DNA from: Candidatus Fusobacterium pullicola
Lineage (GTDB): Bacteria > Fusobacteriota > Fusobacteriia > Fusobacteriales > Fusobacteriaceae
Assembly (NCBI GenBank): GCA_018883725.1
Contig: JAHLFN010000016.1
Location: 1-64,000, forward strand
DNA length: 64,000 bases
Direction: 5' to 3'
Each line of letters begins with the position of its first letter. Within the stretch, counting starts at the first letter, position 1. The notes below the pieces were generated by a model, which saw nothing but the letters and a program-made list of their open reading frames with translations, did not search any database and had not been told where the DNA came from. Below, piece after piece: positions 52,531 to 61,591 of this stretch. Position numbers and translations under genes: made by a program.

Positions 52531-53895
52531 TTATGAAACTGTTCTATTGAGTTTCCAAATTATTAAGGAGAAAAATAAAATTAATGCTCCATTAAAAATT
52601 ATAGGAAAAATAGGATTATAGTTCACACTTAAAGATATAGAAGTTATTATCATCAATGGACCAACTAGGGCAGTGAGTGAAAAACCTAGAGAATAATCTC
52701 CAAGTACCGGTGAGGAAAATTCAGGATCACAAATTTTTAAAAGTAAAATTCCAGTAAGAAAAACTCCAAAACTAGTTCCTGCCATAGAGATAGCTCTTTC
52801 AAAAGGATAGTTATTTTTAAAATATTTATAGCAATAAAATTTTATACAGTACCATGTAGCTAAAAATCCAAGTATAATCATTAATGAAATAGGAATTAAA
52901 TATGTAAATATAGCTTTTAAAGGTAAAGAGGCTATTGCACTAACTACTGCAAATTCTGTAAAAAGAGCGGATATTCTACTCTTTACTTTTATATCAACAC
53001 ACCACTCTAATTTTAATTTTTTTATAGTATTCCAAACCAGCATCATAATTATCATAGCAAAAGCCCAAATAGATAGTGATGATAAAATAGGAATGTGGTA
53101 TTTTTTTACAATATTTAAAATTAGATATGATAAGCCACATACTGAAAAAATAATTGCCATATGAAAGGCTAGGGTATCAATTGATGATGAAAGCATAGTT
53201 TCTCTACCTAAAGAGTTTTGTTTTGATATATCTGTATAGTATCCACGTTTCAACTCTTGTGGAATATCATTGGGTTGTTTTAATATAGAGGTTTCTTCAT
53301 TTCTACAAGCTTTATTGATGAGAAATATTCCAATTAAAATACCACCAACTAGTCCAAAAGTGGCAGTAGTTATCGCTATTCCTTGAGCAGTAGACCAATA
53401 ATCTAAATTCATCTCTTGTAAAACTCTTCCTATCATACCAGCTGTTCCATGTCCGCCAGCAAATCCAGTATTTAATTCAGCACCAAAGGCAGAATATAGA
53501 GGTTTATCTAAAATGTATGTATAGAAGGAGTTTATAGTATATCCAAGAGCAAGCTGTAAAAAAGTTACCATAAATAGAATAAATCCAGTAATCAAGATAT
53601 CTCTAGCTTCTCCACGACTATTTTTTATTTTTAAATCCATTCCAAGAGGAATACTTGCAATAACAGGAACAATCAGTAGACTTGGAAGAAGTGAGATATC
53701 CTTACTCCAACTTATAGGGATTGAGAAAGATAGAAATCTTCCCATAACTTCTGGACTTAAAAGTAATCCAATGGCTCCTCCAATAACTGAAGCTGGAATA
53801 AAAAGTTCCTGAAAAATTTTAATCTTCGCTTTGATAATAACTCCTAAGAGAAGAAGAAAACTAAGATAACAAAGGATATAGAAAAATAGTTGCAT
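52531..53895 (-). CDS. gltS: Sodium/glutamate symporter GltS-like
   Basis: A 454-residue membrane protein of the ESS family (glutamate:Na+ symport). The family marks are 'FIPASVIGGAIGLLLSPEVMG' near the N-terminus and the repeat loop 'GAELNTGFAGGHGTAGMIGRVLQE' followed by 'TTATFGLVGGILIGIFLI'; a second, related loop 'SMAGTSFGVFLTGILLLKI' appears at about 375-395. Ten or so hydrophobic segments. It is monocistronic; TTTACC-17-TATAAT on the minus strand upstream of the start could be its promoter. Use of a Na+ gradient matches the Na+-type ATP synthase. Confidence 0.85.
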   Translation of the reverse strand: MQLFFYILCYLSFLLLLGVIIKAKIKIFQELFIPASVIGGAIGLLLSPEVMGRFLSFSIPISWSKDISLLPSLLIVPVIASIPLGMDLKIKNSRGEARDILITGFILFMVTFLQLALGYTINSFYTYILDKPLYSAFGAELNTGFAGGHGTAGMIGRVLQEMNLDYWSTAQGIAITTATFGLVGGILIGIFLINKACRNEETSILKQPNDIPQELKRGYYTDISKQNSLGRETMLSSSIDTLAFHMAIIFSVCGLSYLILNIVKKYHIPILSSLSIWAFAMIIMMLVWNTIKKLKLEWCVDIKVKSRISALFTEFAVVSAIASLPLKAIFTYLIPISLMIILGFLATWYCIKFYCYKYFKNNYPFERAISMAGTSFGVFLTGILLLKICDPEFSSPVLGDYSLGFSLTALVGPLMIITSISLSVNYNPIFPIIFNGALILFFSLIIWKLNRTVS

Positions 53896-53950
53896 AGGTA
53901 CCTCCTAAAAATTAATAAATAATTATATCATTAATTAATATTTAGGTAAA

Positions 53951-53995
53951 TAAAAAAATGACCAATGTAAAAGTTAAAATACAATAGTCATTTTT
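53951..53995 (-). terminator. Terminator after ispF
   Basis: On the minus strand AAAAATGAC (53995-53987) / GTCATTTTT (53962-53954) form a 9-bp stem with a run of T after it. The same element could also work for plus-strand transcripts, but no plus gene lies nearby. Confidence 0.75.
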
Positions 53996-54003
53996 ATTTA
54001 TTG

Positions 54004-54477
54004 TTATTTTTCTAGTAAAACAACACAGTAAGATTTTACACCAGACTCATCTCCAGTAAAACCTAACTTCTCTTCAGTAGTTGCCTTGATACTAACTTGT
54101 TCTATATCTATTTCCAATACTTCGGCTACTCTCTTTCTCATAGCGTCAATATATGGTTTTACTTTTGGTTTTTGTAAAACAATTATAGAATCAAGATTGA
54201 TAATTTTATATCCTCTTTCAGCTATTAACTCTTTAACTCTAGTTAAAAGGATAGTACTATCAATATTTTTATACTTCATATCAGTATCTGGAAAATGTTG
54301 TCCAATATCACCTAAAGCTAGAGCTCCTAACATAGCATCCATGATAGCATGGATTAGAACATCTCCATCTGAGTGTCCTAAAACTCCCTTAGCATGAGGA
54401 ATTTCAATGCCACCAAGAATTAATTTTCTACCTTCTACTAATTTATGTACATCATATCCATTTCCTATTCTAAGCAT
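54004..54477 (-). CDS. ispF: 2-C-methyl-D-erythritol 2,4-cyclodiphosphate synthase
   Basis: Non-mevalonate isoprenoid enzyme that closes the cyclodiphosphate ring. A 157-residue protein with the metal site 'GNGYDVHKL' (D, H) and '[20 protein letters not shown]', '[13 protein letters not shown]' and '[10 protein letters not shown]' all intact. Start 54477 has GGGAG 7 nt upstream and gives the normal length; a start at 54498 would add a 7-residue tail-in of the previous gene. It overlaps hldA by 8 nt and is the last gene of the long minus-strand operon. Confidence 0.96.
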   Translation of the reverse strand: MLRIGNGYDVHKLVEGRKLILGGIEIPHAKGVLGHSDGDVLIHAIMDAMLGALALGDIGQHFPDTDMKYKNIDSTILLTRVKELIAERGYKIINLDSIIVLQKPKVKPYIDAMRKRVAEVLEIDIEQVSIKATTEEKLGFTGDESGVKSYCVVLLEK

Positions 54478-55468
54478 TATGACACTCCCATCTCTCATAG
54501 ATTTGGTTATAGAATTCTAAAATCTCCTCTTTAGTAACAGTTGATGTTCCCATCTTACCCACTACTACTCCAGCAGCTGTATTAGCTATCTTAGCTGATT
54601 CATGCCAATCCACTCCAGCTGCACTAGCTAAAGTAAATACTGATATTACTGTATCTCCAGCACCTGTTACATCATATACCTCTTTAGCAAAAGTAGGTAT
54701 ATTTATAATTTCATCTAAGAATAAACTCATTCCCTCTTCACTTCTAGTTAATAAAAGATTATCAAGTTGTAATTTTTCCTTTAACTCTTTTCCTAAAGTT
54801 TCAAAATCTGTAACTTTACTTTTTCCTAGACATTCCATAGCTTCTTTTCTATTTGGAGTCATAGATGTAGCTCCAATATAGTTCATAGCATTTTTAGGTT
54901 TTGGATCAACAGTAACTATTTTCTTTTTCTCTCTACACAATTTTACTATCTCTTTTGCTACTCTTGGTGTAAGAACTCCTTTATCATAATCAGATAGTAT
55001 AACTGCATCTAAAGAATCTATTTTTGAGTTAAAATTTTCTAATAAAGCATCTTCTAACTCCTTAGATATAGGTTCAGCTTTTTCCCAATCTATTCTTAAA
55101 AGTTGTTGATTTCCAGCTAATATTCTTCTCTTTACAATAGTAGGAATATTATTAGCTCTAATTATTCCACTGTGATCTATTCCTTTTTCATCAAAAGTTT
55201 TTATAAGTCTATCCCCATTGTCATCAGCTCCAATAACACCAAAACATATAGTTTGAGCTCCTAATACAGAAAGGTTATTAACTACGTTAGCTGCCCCTCC
55301 TAGTACAAATCTTTCCTCTTTTACATTAACAACAGGAACAGGAGCTTCAGGAGATATTCTATCCACTACACCGATAATATAATCATCTAGCATTAGATCT
55401 CCTACTACACCGATCTTTATATTTTTGAAGCTATCTAATATTTTTTGTAAATCTAATCTGTTTTTCAT
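54470..55468 (-). CDS. hldA: D-glycero-beta-D-manno-heptose-7-phosphate kinase
   Basis: A 332-residue PfkB/ribokinase-family kinase corresponding to the N-terminal domain of HldE (RfaE1), which makes heptose 1,7-bisphosphate for ADP-heptose and the LPS inner core. Features: '[21 protein letters not shown]', '[16 protein letters not shown]', 'LSDYDKGVL' and the catalytic '[16 protein letters not shown]'. The nucleotidyltransferase half (RfaE2) is not attached and must be elsewhere. It lies 15 nt after the secretin gene in the filament operon, which ties this envelope gene to the operon's transcription. Confidence 0.9.
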   Translation of the reverse strand: MKNRLDLQKILDSFKNIKIGVVGDLMLDDYIIGVVDRISPEAPVPVVNVKEERFVLGGAANVVNNLSVLGAQTICFGVIGADDNGDRLIKTFDEKGIDHSGIIRANNIPTIVKRRILAGNQQLLRIDWEKAEPISKELEDALLENFNSKIDSLDAVILSDYDKGVLTPRVAKEIVKLCREKKKIVTVDPKPKNAMNYIGATSMTPNRKEAMECLGKSKVTDFETLGKELKEKLQLDNLLLTRSEEGMSLFLDEIINIPTFAKEVYDVTGAGDTVISVFTLASAAGVDWHESAKIANTAAGVVVGKMGTSTVTKEEILEFYNQIYERWECHNA

Positions 55469-55483
55469 ATTTATCCTCTTTTC

Positions 55484-57145
55484 TTAATAAATTTTTCTAT
55501 TTATTATATCCTTTGCTCTCTGATGTATCTCATCTTTTTCAAAGGATTCTTTTTCATTGTTAACAATATTAACTCTCATCTTTACATAGATATCAGTAAT
55601 TTCATGACTGATGTTTTGATTTTTAAAGAATAGATTGATCATAGGTAAAGTTCCAAAGAATGGAATTTGACTATTAAGATTGTGTACAGTAGCTTTCTTT
55701 AGTCCACCGATAAATATAGTTTCTCCATCTCTTATTTTGATGGTAGTTTCAAGGCTTCTACCTACCTTTGACCCACCTTCAGAATTATATGTACCACTCT
55801 CTTGAGAGTCATCTTTACTATTTTTTAATTTAAAATTACTTACTTCTATAACTACTTTCAGGATTATCCAACCATCTTTTCTAATTGTTGGTGTTACTTT
55901 TAGAATTATTCCAGCCTCTTTGAATATTGGAGTAGAGATAACCCTATCATTATTATCATTTTCCTCTCTTTTTTCTCCAACAATTACCTCTTCGGTTACC
56001 TTAAAACTTCCTTCAACACCATCTAGTACAAGTATAGAGGGTCTAGCACTTACAACTAAATCTTGTGTAGACTCTAAAAGATTAATTCCAAGATTGAGTA
56101 TATCATTTCCACTGTTAAATTGCTTAGAAATAGCAATTGAAGATGAATAAATGTTTCCTAATCCCATAAGGCTACTATTTCCAAGTAAGGAGGTAGTCCA
56201 TTCATTGCTTCCGTTTAAGTTTCCACCATTACTATATATCCAATTAAAACCAAGGGATTCAAATAGATTGTCAGTTACATCTAAAATCTGAGCATCTACC
56301 CTGATTTGTTCTATATCTCTATCTAGATCTTGAATGAGAGATTTAGAACTTTTTATAATTTCCTCTTTTCCAGAGAGAATAAGAAGATTTTTTTTAGGAA
56401 GAGTAGAGATTTTAAGAGAGTTTCCAAAGGTTTCAACTAATAGTTTCTTAATCTCTTCACAACTATTATTATATAGATATATATTTTCTGTAATGACTTC
56501 TTCTCCATTAATTATATTTTTATGGAAGTTTTTTTCTGGATAGAAAATATCTTTTTTATTTGAAAAATCATTTTTTCTTTTCATACTGATATTTAATGAG
56601 TTATTCTTTTCAGTTAAGTCAATAATATCAGTTACTGTAGAGTATCCTTCCTTTTCAAATTGTACAATATATACAGCTGGATCTATATCATTCAGTATAA
56701 AATTTCCATTATAAGCTGATAGAACTGAAGGAGAAAAGCTATTAACTAATGTTATCTTAACTCCTTCTAATCCCTTACCAGAGCTTTCAGATTGTACTCT
56801 TCCAGAAAAGATGTAGCTACTATTATTTCCTCTTTTAGACAGTATAAAAATCTCTCCACTTTTAGAAAGTTTTAAGTTATATAGATTTATAAAAGCATTG
56901 AGTATATCCTCTAATTTTGTATTTACAGGGAAATAAATATCAAGGGGAATATCTTTAATCTCGTCACTAGGAAGGATTGCAATATCACTCTCTTGACTTA
57001 TAATATTTAAAGTTTCTCCTAAAGTTATATCCTGTAAATTTAATTCATAGGTAATTTTATTTTTTAATTTTGGACTATTAAACTGTCCATAACTATTATA
57101 ACAAATAAAGAAAATTATTAAAAGTATAAGATTTCTTTTTATCAT
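55484..57145 (-). CDS. Secretin of a type IV filament/type II secretion system
   Basis: A 553-residue outer-membrane secretin (PilQ/GspD family). Signal peptide (1-20), an STN-like domain (about 30-105), then an inserted carboxypeptidase-regulatory-like beta domain (112-190: 'FSGRVQSESSGKGLEGVKI', 'SAYNGNFILNDIDPAVYIVQF'), a secretin N-domain (about 215-275) and the secretin channel (280-530) with 'LVVSARPSILVLDGVEGSF', 'GIILKVTPTIRKDGWI' and 'ETIFIGGLKK..VHNLNSQIPFFGTLP', the classic multimer signature. STN plus this beta domain is common in TonB-dependent receptors but unusual in a secretin. It lies 10 nt after the PilO-like gene. Confidence 0.88.
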   Translation of the reverse strand: MIKRNLILLIIFFICYNSYGQFNSPKLKNKITYELNLQDITLGETLNIISQESDIAILPSDEIKDIPLDIYFPVNTKLEDILNAFINLYNLKLSKSGEIFILSKRGNNSSYIFSGRVQSESSGKGLEGVKITLVNSFSPSVLSAYNGNFILNDIDPAVYIVQFEKEGYSTVTDIIDLTEKNNSLNISMKRKNDFSNKKDIFYPEKNFHKNIINGEEVITENIYLYNNSCEEIKKLLVETFGNSLKISTLPKKNLLILSGKEEIIKSSKSLIQDLDRDIEQIRVDAQILDVTDNLFESLGFNWIYSNGGNLNGSNEWTTSLLGNSSLMGLGNIYSSSIAISKQFNSGNDILNLGINLLESTQDLVVSARPSILVLDGVEGSFKVTEEVIVGEKREENDNNDRVISTPIFKEAGIILKVTPTIRKDGWIILKVVIEVSNFKLKNSKDDSQESGTYNSEGGSKVGRSLETTIKIRDGETIFIGGLKKATVHNLNSQIPFFGTLPMINLFFKNQNISHEITDIYVKMRVNIVNNEKESFEKDEIHQRAKDIINRKIY

Positions 57146-57155
57146 AAAATCTCTC

Positions 57156-57941
57156 CTAATTTTTTATAAGTTCTAAAAAAGGAGAGTTGTTATTTAAAAT
57201 AATTTTATATTTTAGATTGTTAAATACTATCTCCTCTCCATTATAAAATATCTTTTTACTGCCGTTTTTGTAATTAAGTATAATATAGATTTTGTCGTTA
57301 AATTTTATATACTTAATTTTAGTTATTTTATTATTACTTAATTTAGAGATAGGAAGAAGATTATTTTCCTTTAACTCTTCCTCTTTTAAATTCAGAATAT
57401 TAGCTGAGAGTTTAGTTGTGATTTTGCCATGGGGGAGTAAAGAGATATTGGTACTACTATCAGTAAGACTTATCTTTTTATCATTATTTTCTAGTTCTTC
57501 AATAAAAGAGAGTATATCTGATATATCCCCGTTTAAAATATAAGGAATAAATAGTTTATCAGTTTCACTTATTTTTTCAACTCTTCCAATGGTTTCAATG
57601 TTGAGATTATATAGTTGGGCTTTTTCACTGATAAACTTTTCAAAACTACTGATATTTTTAAAACTATTTTTGATATTTTTATTTTCTAAATCATTGTAAT
57701 ATTTTTTAGTTTTCTCCAATTCTTCTATCATTTTACTATGTTTTTGATTGTTAGCTTGGTTTGCTTTTTCCTCTTTACGAATTTTAACCTCAAATGAGTT
57801 AGCTCTATCTTTTTTATTTGTATAATTTTGAAAAGGTAAAAAAATAAGATAATATAGGATAAAAATACCTATAGAAAAAGATATAAGGAAGAGACATTTA
57901 CTCTTATGTTCTTGATAGTCAAATTTTTTTAGAAGTTCCAT
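57156..57941 (-). CDS. PilO/GspM-like assembly protein with PilP-like tail
   Basis: A 261-residue inner-membrane protein: short cytoplasmic start, one membrane helix (about 19-37), a coiled coil (40-95, Lys/Glu/Asn rich), then a ferredoxin-like PilO/GspM region ('FEKFISEKAQLYNLNIETIG', 'LNGDISDILSFIEELEN') and a C-terminal beta segment ('KFNDKIYIILNYKNGSKKIF') like PilP. ATG 57941, with GAGGTGG upstream, overlaps the GspL/PilN-like gene by 23 nt. The call rests mainly on topology and position between PilN-like and secretin genes. Confidence 0.7.
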   Translation of the reverse strand: MELLKKFDYQEHKSKCLFLISFSIGIFILYYLIFLPFQNYTNKKDRANSFEVKIRKEEKANQANNQKHSKMIEELEKTKKYYNDLENKNIKNSFKNISSFEKFISEKAQLYNLNIETIGRVEKISETDKLFIPYILNGDISDILSFIEELENNDKKISLTDSSTNISLLPHGKITTKLSANILNLKEEELKENNLLPISKLSNNKITKIKYIKFNDKIYIILNYKNGSKKIFYNGEEIVFNNLKYKIILNNNSPFLELIKN

Positions 57942-59082
57942 TATCCACCTCAATCTCTATATGAAATTCATAGTTCTTATCATTAAGTTTAATAAAGTCG
58001 TGATTGAAATTTTTGAAAAAATTGTAATCTAATATATTATTTTGAAATCTATAAATTTCATTTTCAGAGGAACTAAATCCCTTTAAAATTATTAATCTAT
58101 CACTATATTCAATAGATGAAAACTCCAAATCTCCACAACTATATATAGCCTTTAGAAGTTGGGTGAGTTTAATATTTTTAAACTCTCTTACTCTACTTTT
58201 CTCTTTTATATCTTTTATTTCACTCTCTAAATTTAATATCTTCTCTCTTAGTTGTAGATTTTTTTCATGTAAATTAGAATAGTTCTCTTCTAAAATATTC
58301 AATCTATTCTGCTCTTTTTTTATAAAAAATTGTAATGAAAAAAAGAGTAGTGTGGAGATAATTGTAACAACAGAAAGAGTTAAAATAGCTAGTTTTAAAT
58401 TTTTTTTATAGTTGATCTCCTTGATATAATCTGCTGGAAGAAAGTTAAGATCATCTTTAAGATTTAAAGAATAGTTATTCCAACTTCTAACCTTGAGCAT
58501 TGGAAAAAATTCTTGTATCTCTAATTGATTAGGGTATATAAAACTTTCTCCATTTAGATTTTCTTCTAAGTAAGTGGGATTAGTAATCAACTCATCTCTA
58601 TCAAAGTCAATCTCTTGATAATTTATTAACTTATTTTCTAAAAAGTGGTAAATTCTATATTTTTCACTCTCTATTTCAACATAAGTTTTTTCAATATTAT
58701 CTTTATTGAAAAGTTCAACTAAAAAGAGTGGATAGATACCTAAAAGAGAGATTTTTTTCTCTTTTAAATTATCAAGAAGTGTATAAATCTTATCCTTTTC
58801 TATTAGGATAAGAAGAGTTTTTTCAGTACTTTCATTACTTTCTAAGGAGAGCTCTTTTTCTAAAAAGTAAAAGCTATCATACTCTTCAAAAAGAGTTTCA
58901 AGCTTTTCATTTATTTCAAACTCTCTTTCTCTTTCGTCCATATCCTTAGGAAAGGTAAAAGTCAAAAGATGAAAGAAATTACTTTCAAGTAAAAGAACTC
59001 CACTTCTATAATTTTCAATATTTTCAAGTGTAAAAAAATTTAAACTCTCTTTTTTAAAAATTTTATTCAAAATTAGCCACAA
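57919..59082 (-). CDS. GspL/PilM-PilN-like inner-membrane protein
   Basis: A 387-residue protein with a cytoplasmic part of about 225 residues (a degenerate actin-like PilM/GspL domain), one membrane helix (about 228-253), a periplasmic coiled coil (257-300) and a PilN-like ferredoxin fold ('LTQLLKAIYSCGDLEFSSIEYSDRLIILKG', read in parts). This is the GspL layout, where PilM and PilN are fused. Start is uncertain: TTG 59082 is too close to AAGGAG, while TTG 59070 is 12 nt from it. It overlaps both neighbours. Confidence 0.7.
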   Translation of the reverse strand: MWLILNKIFKKESLNFFTLENIENYRSGVLLLESNFFHLLTFTFPKDMDEREREFEINEKLETLFEEYDSFYFLEKELSLESNESTEKTLLILIEKDKIYTLLDNLKEKKISLLGIYPLFLVELFNKDNIEKTYVEIESEKYRIYHFLENKLINYQEIDFDRDELITNPTYLEENLNGESFIYPNQLEIQEFFPMLKVRSWNNYSLNLKDDLNFLPADYIKEINYKKNLKLAILTLSVVTIISTLLFFSLQFFIKKEQNRLNILEENYSNLHEKNLQLREKILNLESEIKDIKEKSRVREFKNIKLTQLLKAIYSCGDLEFSSIEYSDRLIILKGFSSSENEIYRFQNNILDYNFFKNFNHDFIKLNDKNYEFHIEIEVDNGTSKKI

Positions 59083-59665
59083 ACTCCTTTAATATTTCGA
59101 CATCTGGAGAGCTTGGATCTTTATTTCCATTTTTATACTCCAGTTGAATAATAGCTGTGAGTAAAATAGAGCTATTATCATTAGTTTTAGTAAAATTCTT
59201 TCTTAGTTCAACAATTAAAGAATTTTTACTTAAACCTGATCTCATAATGTTATATGAGATAATCTCTTTAAAGTCCTCATAAACTTCAGCTTTATATGTA
59301 TAGAAGGTACTTCCATTAATTTTCATTTTATATATTTGATAGTTATTTTTACTAAAACTATTTTTACTATTCCCAAGCCAAACTCGATTGAAGTTTTCCT
59401 CTATCCCTATATATTCAGCACCATTTTTGTACTCTCCACTGGAGATTTTACTATCTATTCTCAACAATTCATCATAAACAAGTATTTTTAGGTTATGTAC
59501 TTGAGAGTTGATAGATATGCTATTGATATTTGAATTCAGTCTCTCCCCTTTTCTATAGATAATTCTATATCCTAATAGAAAATTTCCCATTATAAAAATA
59601 ATTAGAATAAGAGTACTAATTAAAATAAAACCTTTATTTTTAAATCTCTTTTTTAAAATTTGCAT
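59063..59665 (-). CDS. Pilin-like protein (PilX/GspK-like)
   Basis: A 200-residue protein with a type III-like prepilin leader: 'KNKGFILISTLILIIFIMGN', the expected cut being between Gly and Phe. The position 5 residue is Ser/Ile rather than Glu, as in GspK/PilX-type tip pseudopilins. The rest is polar and probably globular. ATG 59665 with AAGGGAT upstream; it overlaps the gene before it by 26 nt and the one after by 20 nt. Size and lack of Glu5 suggest a tip subunit. Confidence 0.7.
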   Translation of the reverse strand: MQILKKRFKNKGFILISTLILIIFIMGNFLLGYRIIYRKGERLNSNINSISINSQVHNLKILVYDELLRIDSKISSGEYKNGAEYIGIEENFNRVWLGNSKNSFSKNNYQIYKMKINGSTFYTYKAEVYEDFKEIISYNIMRSGLSKNSLIVELRKNFTKTNDNSSILLTAIIQLEYKNGNKDPSSPDVEILKEFVANFE

Positions 59666-60233
59666 ATCCCTTTAAACTCCTAGTTTCTGAAAAATCACTA
59701 TTTGAAATATTTAAATTAATAATGACACCAGTTTCTGTTTTTTCAAAACTACCATAAACCTTTTTAAGAACAATACTACTGTTTTCAACTACAATATCAT
59801 TAAAAGATTCTTTACACTCTAAAATTATTAATTCTCCAGCAAAAAATTGAAAGATAATAAAAGTGTAAAAAATAGTATTTCCGTCACTTACAGGATATTC
59901 TAAAAAGAGTGTATTACCTTTTTGAGAGACACACTTAAAAAAATTTTCTTTTAGAACAAGCTCTATTACTTGTTCATGATTTAAGATAGCAACCCCATTT
60001 TTAATATATTCTTTTCCAGAATATTCACTCTTAAGTATATTACTATTTTCAATACAATCTTCAATTAATGAGATAATTTTAACTTCATCTTTTTCAAGTA
60101 AACTCTGTTTAATAATAGCAGTATTGAGAGAGTGTGAAACTCTTAATAAAGGAAATACAATGAGTGAAAAAATAGAAAAGAGCCCTAAAGTAACTATTAA
60201 TTCGAGAAGTGAAAAACCTCTATTTTTCTTCAT
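59640..60233 (-). CDS. Pseudopilin (PilW/GspJ-like)
   Basis: A 197-residue prepilin with leader 'MKKNRG' and start of mature protein 'FSLLELIVTLGLFSIFSLIV', with Glu5 present. The globular part is beta-rich, with 'DEVKIISLIEDCIENSNILKSEYSG' like GspJ/PilW minor subunits. ATG 60233 with GGTGAG upstream; the longer frame starts at TTG inside that site. Confidence 0.78.
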   Translation of the reverse strand: MKKNRGFSLLELIVTLGLFSIFSLIVFPLLRVSHSLNTAIIKQSLLEKDEVKIISLIEDCIENSNILKSEYSGKEYIKNGVAILNHEQVIELVLKENFFKCVSQKGNTLFLEYPVSDGNTIFYTFIIFQFFAGELIILECKESFNDIVVENSSIVLKKVYGSFEKTETGVIINLNISNSDFSETRSLKGYANFKKEI

Positions 60234-60238
60234 AAAAC

Positions 60239-60661
60239 TCACCAATTACCAACTAGATTATTACTTTTAAAACTTTTATTATTGTTTATATACATAATTT
60301 TTATTTCAATATAATTATATTTTTCATCTTTAGTTTGATAGCAAACTTCAAAGATTTCAAGTTCAAGTAGAAAATTTCTATTTAATTCATATGGAAGGTA
60401 GATACTTTCAGTTAGAGAATCTTTTCCAAAGGTTTCGTAGTTGTACTCTTTTTTACCTAAATAGTTTCTTAAAAAAAGAGAGGTTTTAGCTTGCATCTGT
60501 TTTTCAAGAGCTTTAAAATTTATAAAATCCTCCTCTAATTTTAAATATTTTCTATGAGTAATAAAGGAAAAGTGCACATATTTAAGTAGTGGAAAAAGAG
60601 TGATGAAAAAAAGTGTCATTGATAAAATTAACTCAATAAATGTAAAGGCTCTTCTTTTCAT
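60239..60661 (-). CDS. Pseudopilin with Ala at the cleavage site
   Basis: A 140-residue prepilin-like protein starting 'MKRRAFTFIELILSMTLFFI'. The hydrophobic N-terminus and Glu5 are standard, but the residue before the cut is Ala instead of Gly. The globular part is short. ATG 60661 with GAGGGAATATCT upstream; it overlaps the prepilin peptidase gene by 4 nt and precedes the next pseudopilin by 5 nt. Confidence 0.72.
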   Translation of the reverse strand: MKRRAFTFIELILSMTLFFITLFPLLKYVHFSFITHRKYLKLEEDFINFKALEKQMQAKTSLFLRNYLGKKEYNYETFGKDSLTESIYLPYELNRNFLLELEIFEVCYQTKDEKYNYIEIKIMYINNNKSFKSNNLVGNW

Positions 60662-61098
60662 AGATATTCCCTCAACCACAGAAAAAGAAATCCAATTATT
60701 AAAAAAGGTGAAAATGGAATCTCTTTTCTTTTTTCTCTCCTTAATAAAAATAAAACTCCTATGATAGAAGCTGAAATAAAGGAGATAAGATAATAGATGT
60801 AGATATCAAAAAAGTTGCTATATCCAAGAATGTATCCAAAATTCATTAAAATTTTTATATCTCCAAAACCAAAGACCTCTTTTCCAAGTAAATCACTAAG
60901 ATAGCCATAAAGAATTAGTAAAGGTAGTGGATATAATCCCATACCAATTATAGAGTTTTCTATAATATTAAATTCAAAACCTTTAAAAATAATAGACAAA
61001 ATAAAAAGAAGTATATTAAGAGTATTAGGAATATACAGCTTTTTTATATCAATATAAATAATCAAAAAAAGAAGAGATATAATTAGTATTCTATCCAT
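60658..61098 (-). CDS. Prepilin peptidase (A24), short form
   Basis: A 146-residue, mostly hydrophobic aspartic protease that removes prepilin leaders in the inner membrane. The two catalytic aspartates are in 'IIYIDIKKLYIPN' and 'EVFGFGDIKILMNFG' (GxGD). It lacks the N-terminal Zn-binding methylase domain of PilD, as in short TFPP enzymes such as ComC-minus forms and archaeal types. It overlaps the major pilin-like gene by 16 nt. N-methylation of the mature pilins is therefore doubtful or done by another protein. Confidence 0.88.
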   Translation of the reverse strand: MDRILIISLLFLIIYIDIKKLYIPNTLNILLFILSIIFKGFEFNIIENSIIGMGLYPLPLLILYGYLSDLLGKEVFGFGDIKILMNFGYILGYSNFFDIYIYYLISFISASIIGVLFLLRREKRKEIPFSPFLIIGFLFLWLREYL

Positions 61099-61577
61099 TT
61101 ATTTCCCTTAGTATCATATTCTTTTCCAGCACTAGGTTTGAACCAAATGTATACACCATCACTTCCACTACTTTTGTTAATATCAGGATTTTTAAAAGTA
61201 AGAGAGATAGTTCCACCGTAGTTAATATCAGTTTCTGCCTCATCAATATCAGATTTTTGAGCTCTACTACCACCAATATCTAACTCTCCATCTTCAAGCT
61301 CTTTAAAGGTTTTCTCATCAAGATAGGGTTCAAGTTTTTTTAAAGCAGTAATAACACTTTGAGTTTCATCAGAGCTAGGAGTATCAGAGATAGGTTCATT
61401 ATTTTCAATAAAATATAGTTCACTAGCAGTTCGTAAAGTTCCAAGTGTTGCTATCGCCTTTGTATCTCTTCCTAAAGCCATCTGTCTTCTGAGTTTAGGA
61501 ACACCCACACCTGCCATAATTCCAATAAGAGCTATGGCTACAGTGATTTCAATTAAACTAAAGCCTCGATTTTTCAT
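61083..61577 (-). CDS. Major pilin/pseudopilin (GspG/PilA-like)
   Basis: A 164-residue prepilin: leader 'MKNRG', mature start 'FSLIEITVAIALIGIMAGVG' with Glu5, then a helix and a small globular domain ending 'GVYIWFKPSAGKEYDTKGNKWIEY' (read in parts). The C-terminal part with Asp/Gly-rich turns resembles the GspG major subunit, which binds Ca2+. ATG with GGAGGGAAAAATTT upstream, a strong site that fits high expression. Located between PilC-like and peptidase genes. Confidence 0.85.
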   Translation of the reverse strand: MKNRGFSLIEITVAIALIGIMAGVGVPKLRRQMALGRDTKAIATLGTLRTASELYFIENNEPISDTPSSDETQSVITALKKLEPYLDEKTFKELEDGELDIGGSRAQKSDIDEAETDINYGGTISLTFKNPDINKSSGSDGVYIWFKPSAGKEYDTKGNKWIEY

Positions 61578-61591
61578 AAATTTTTCCCTCC

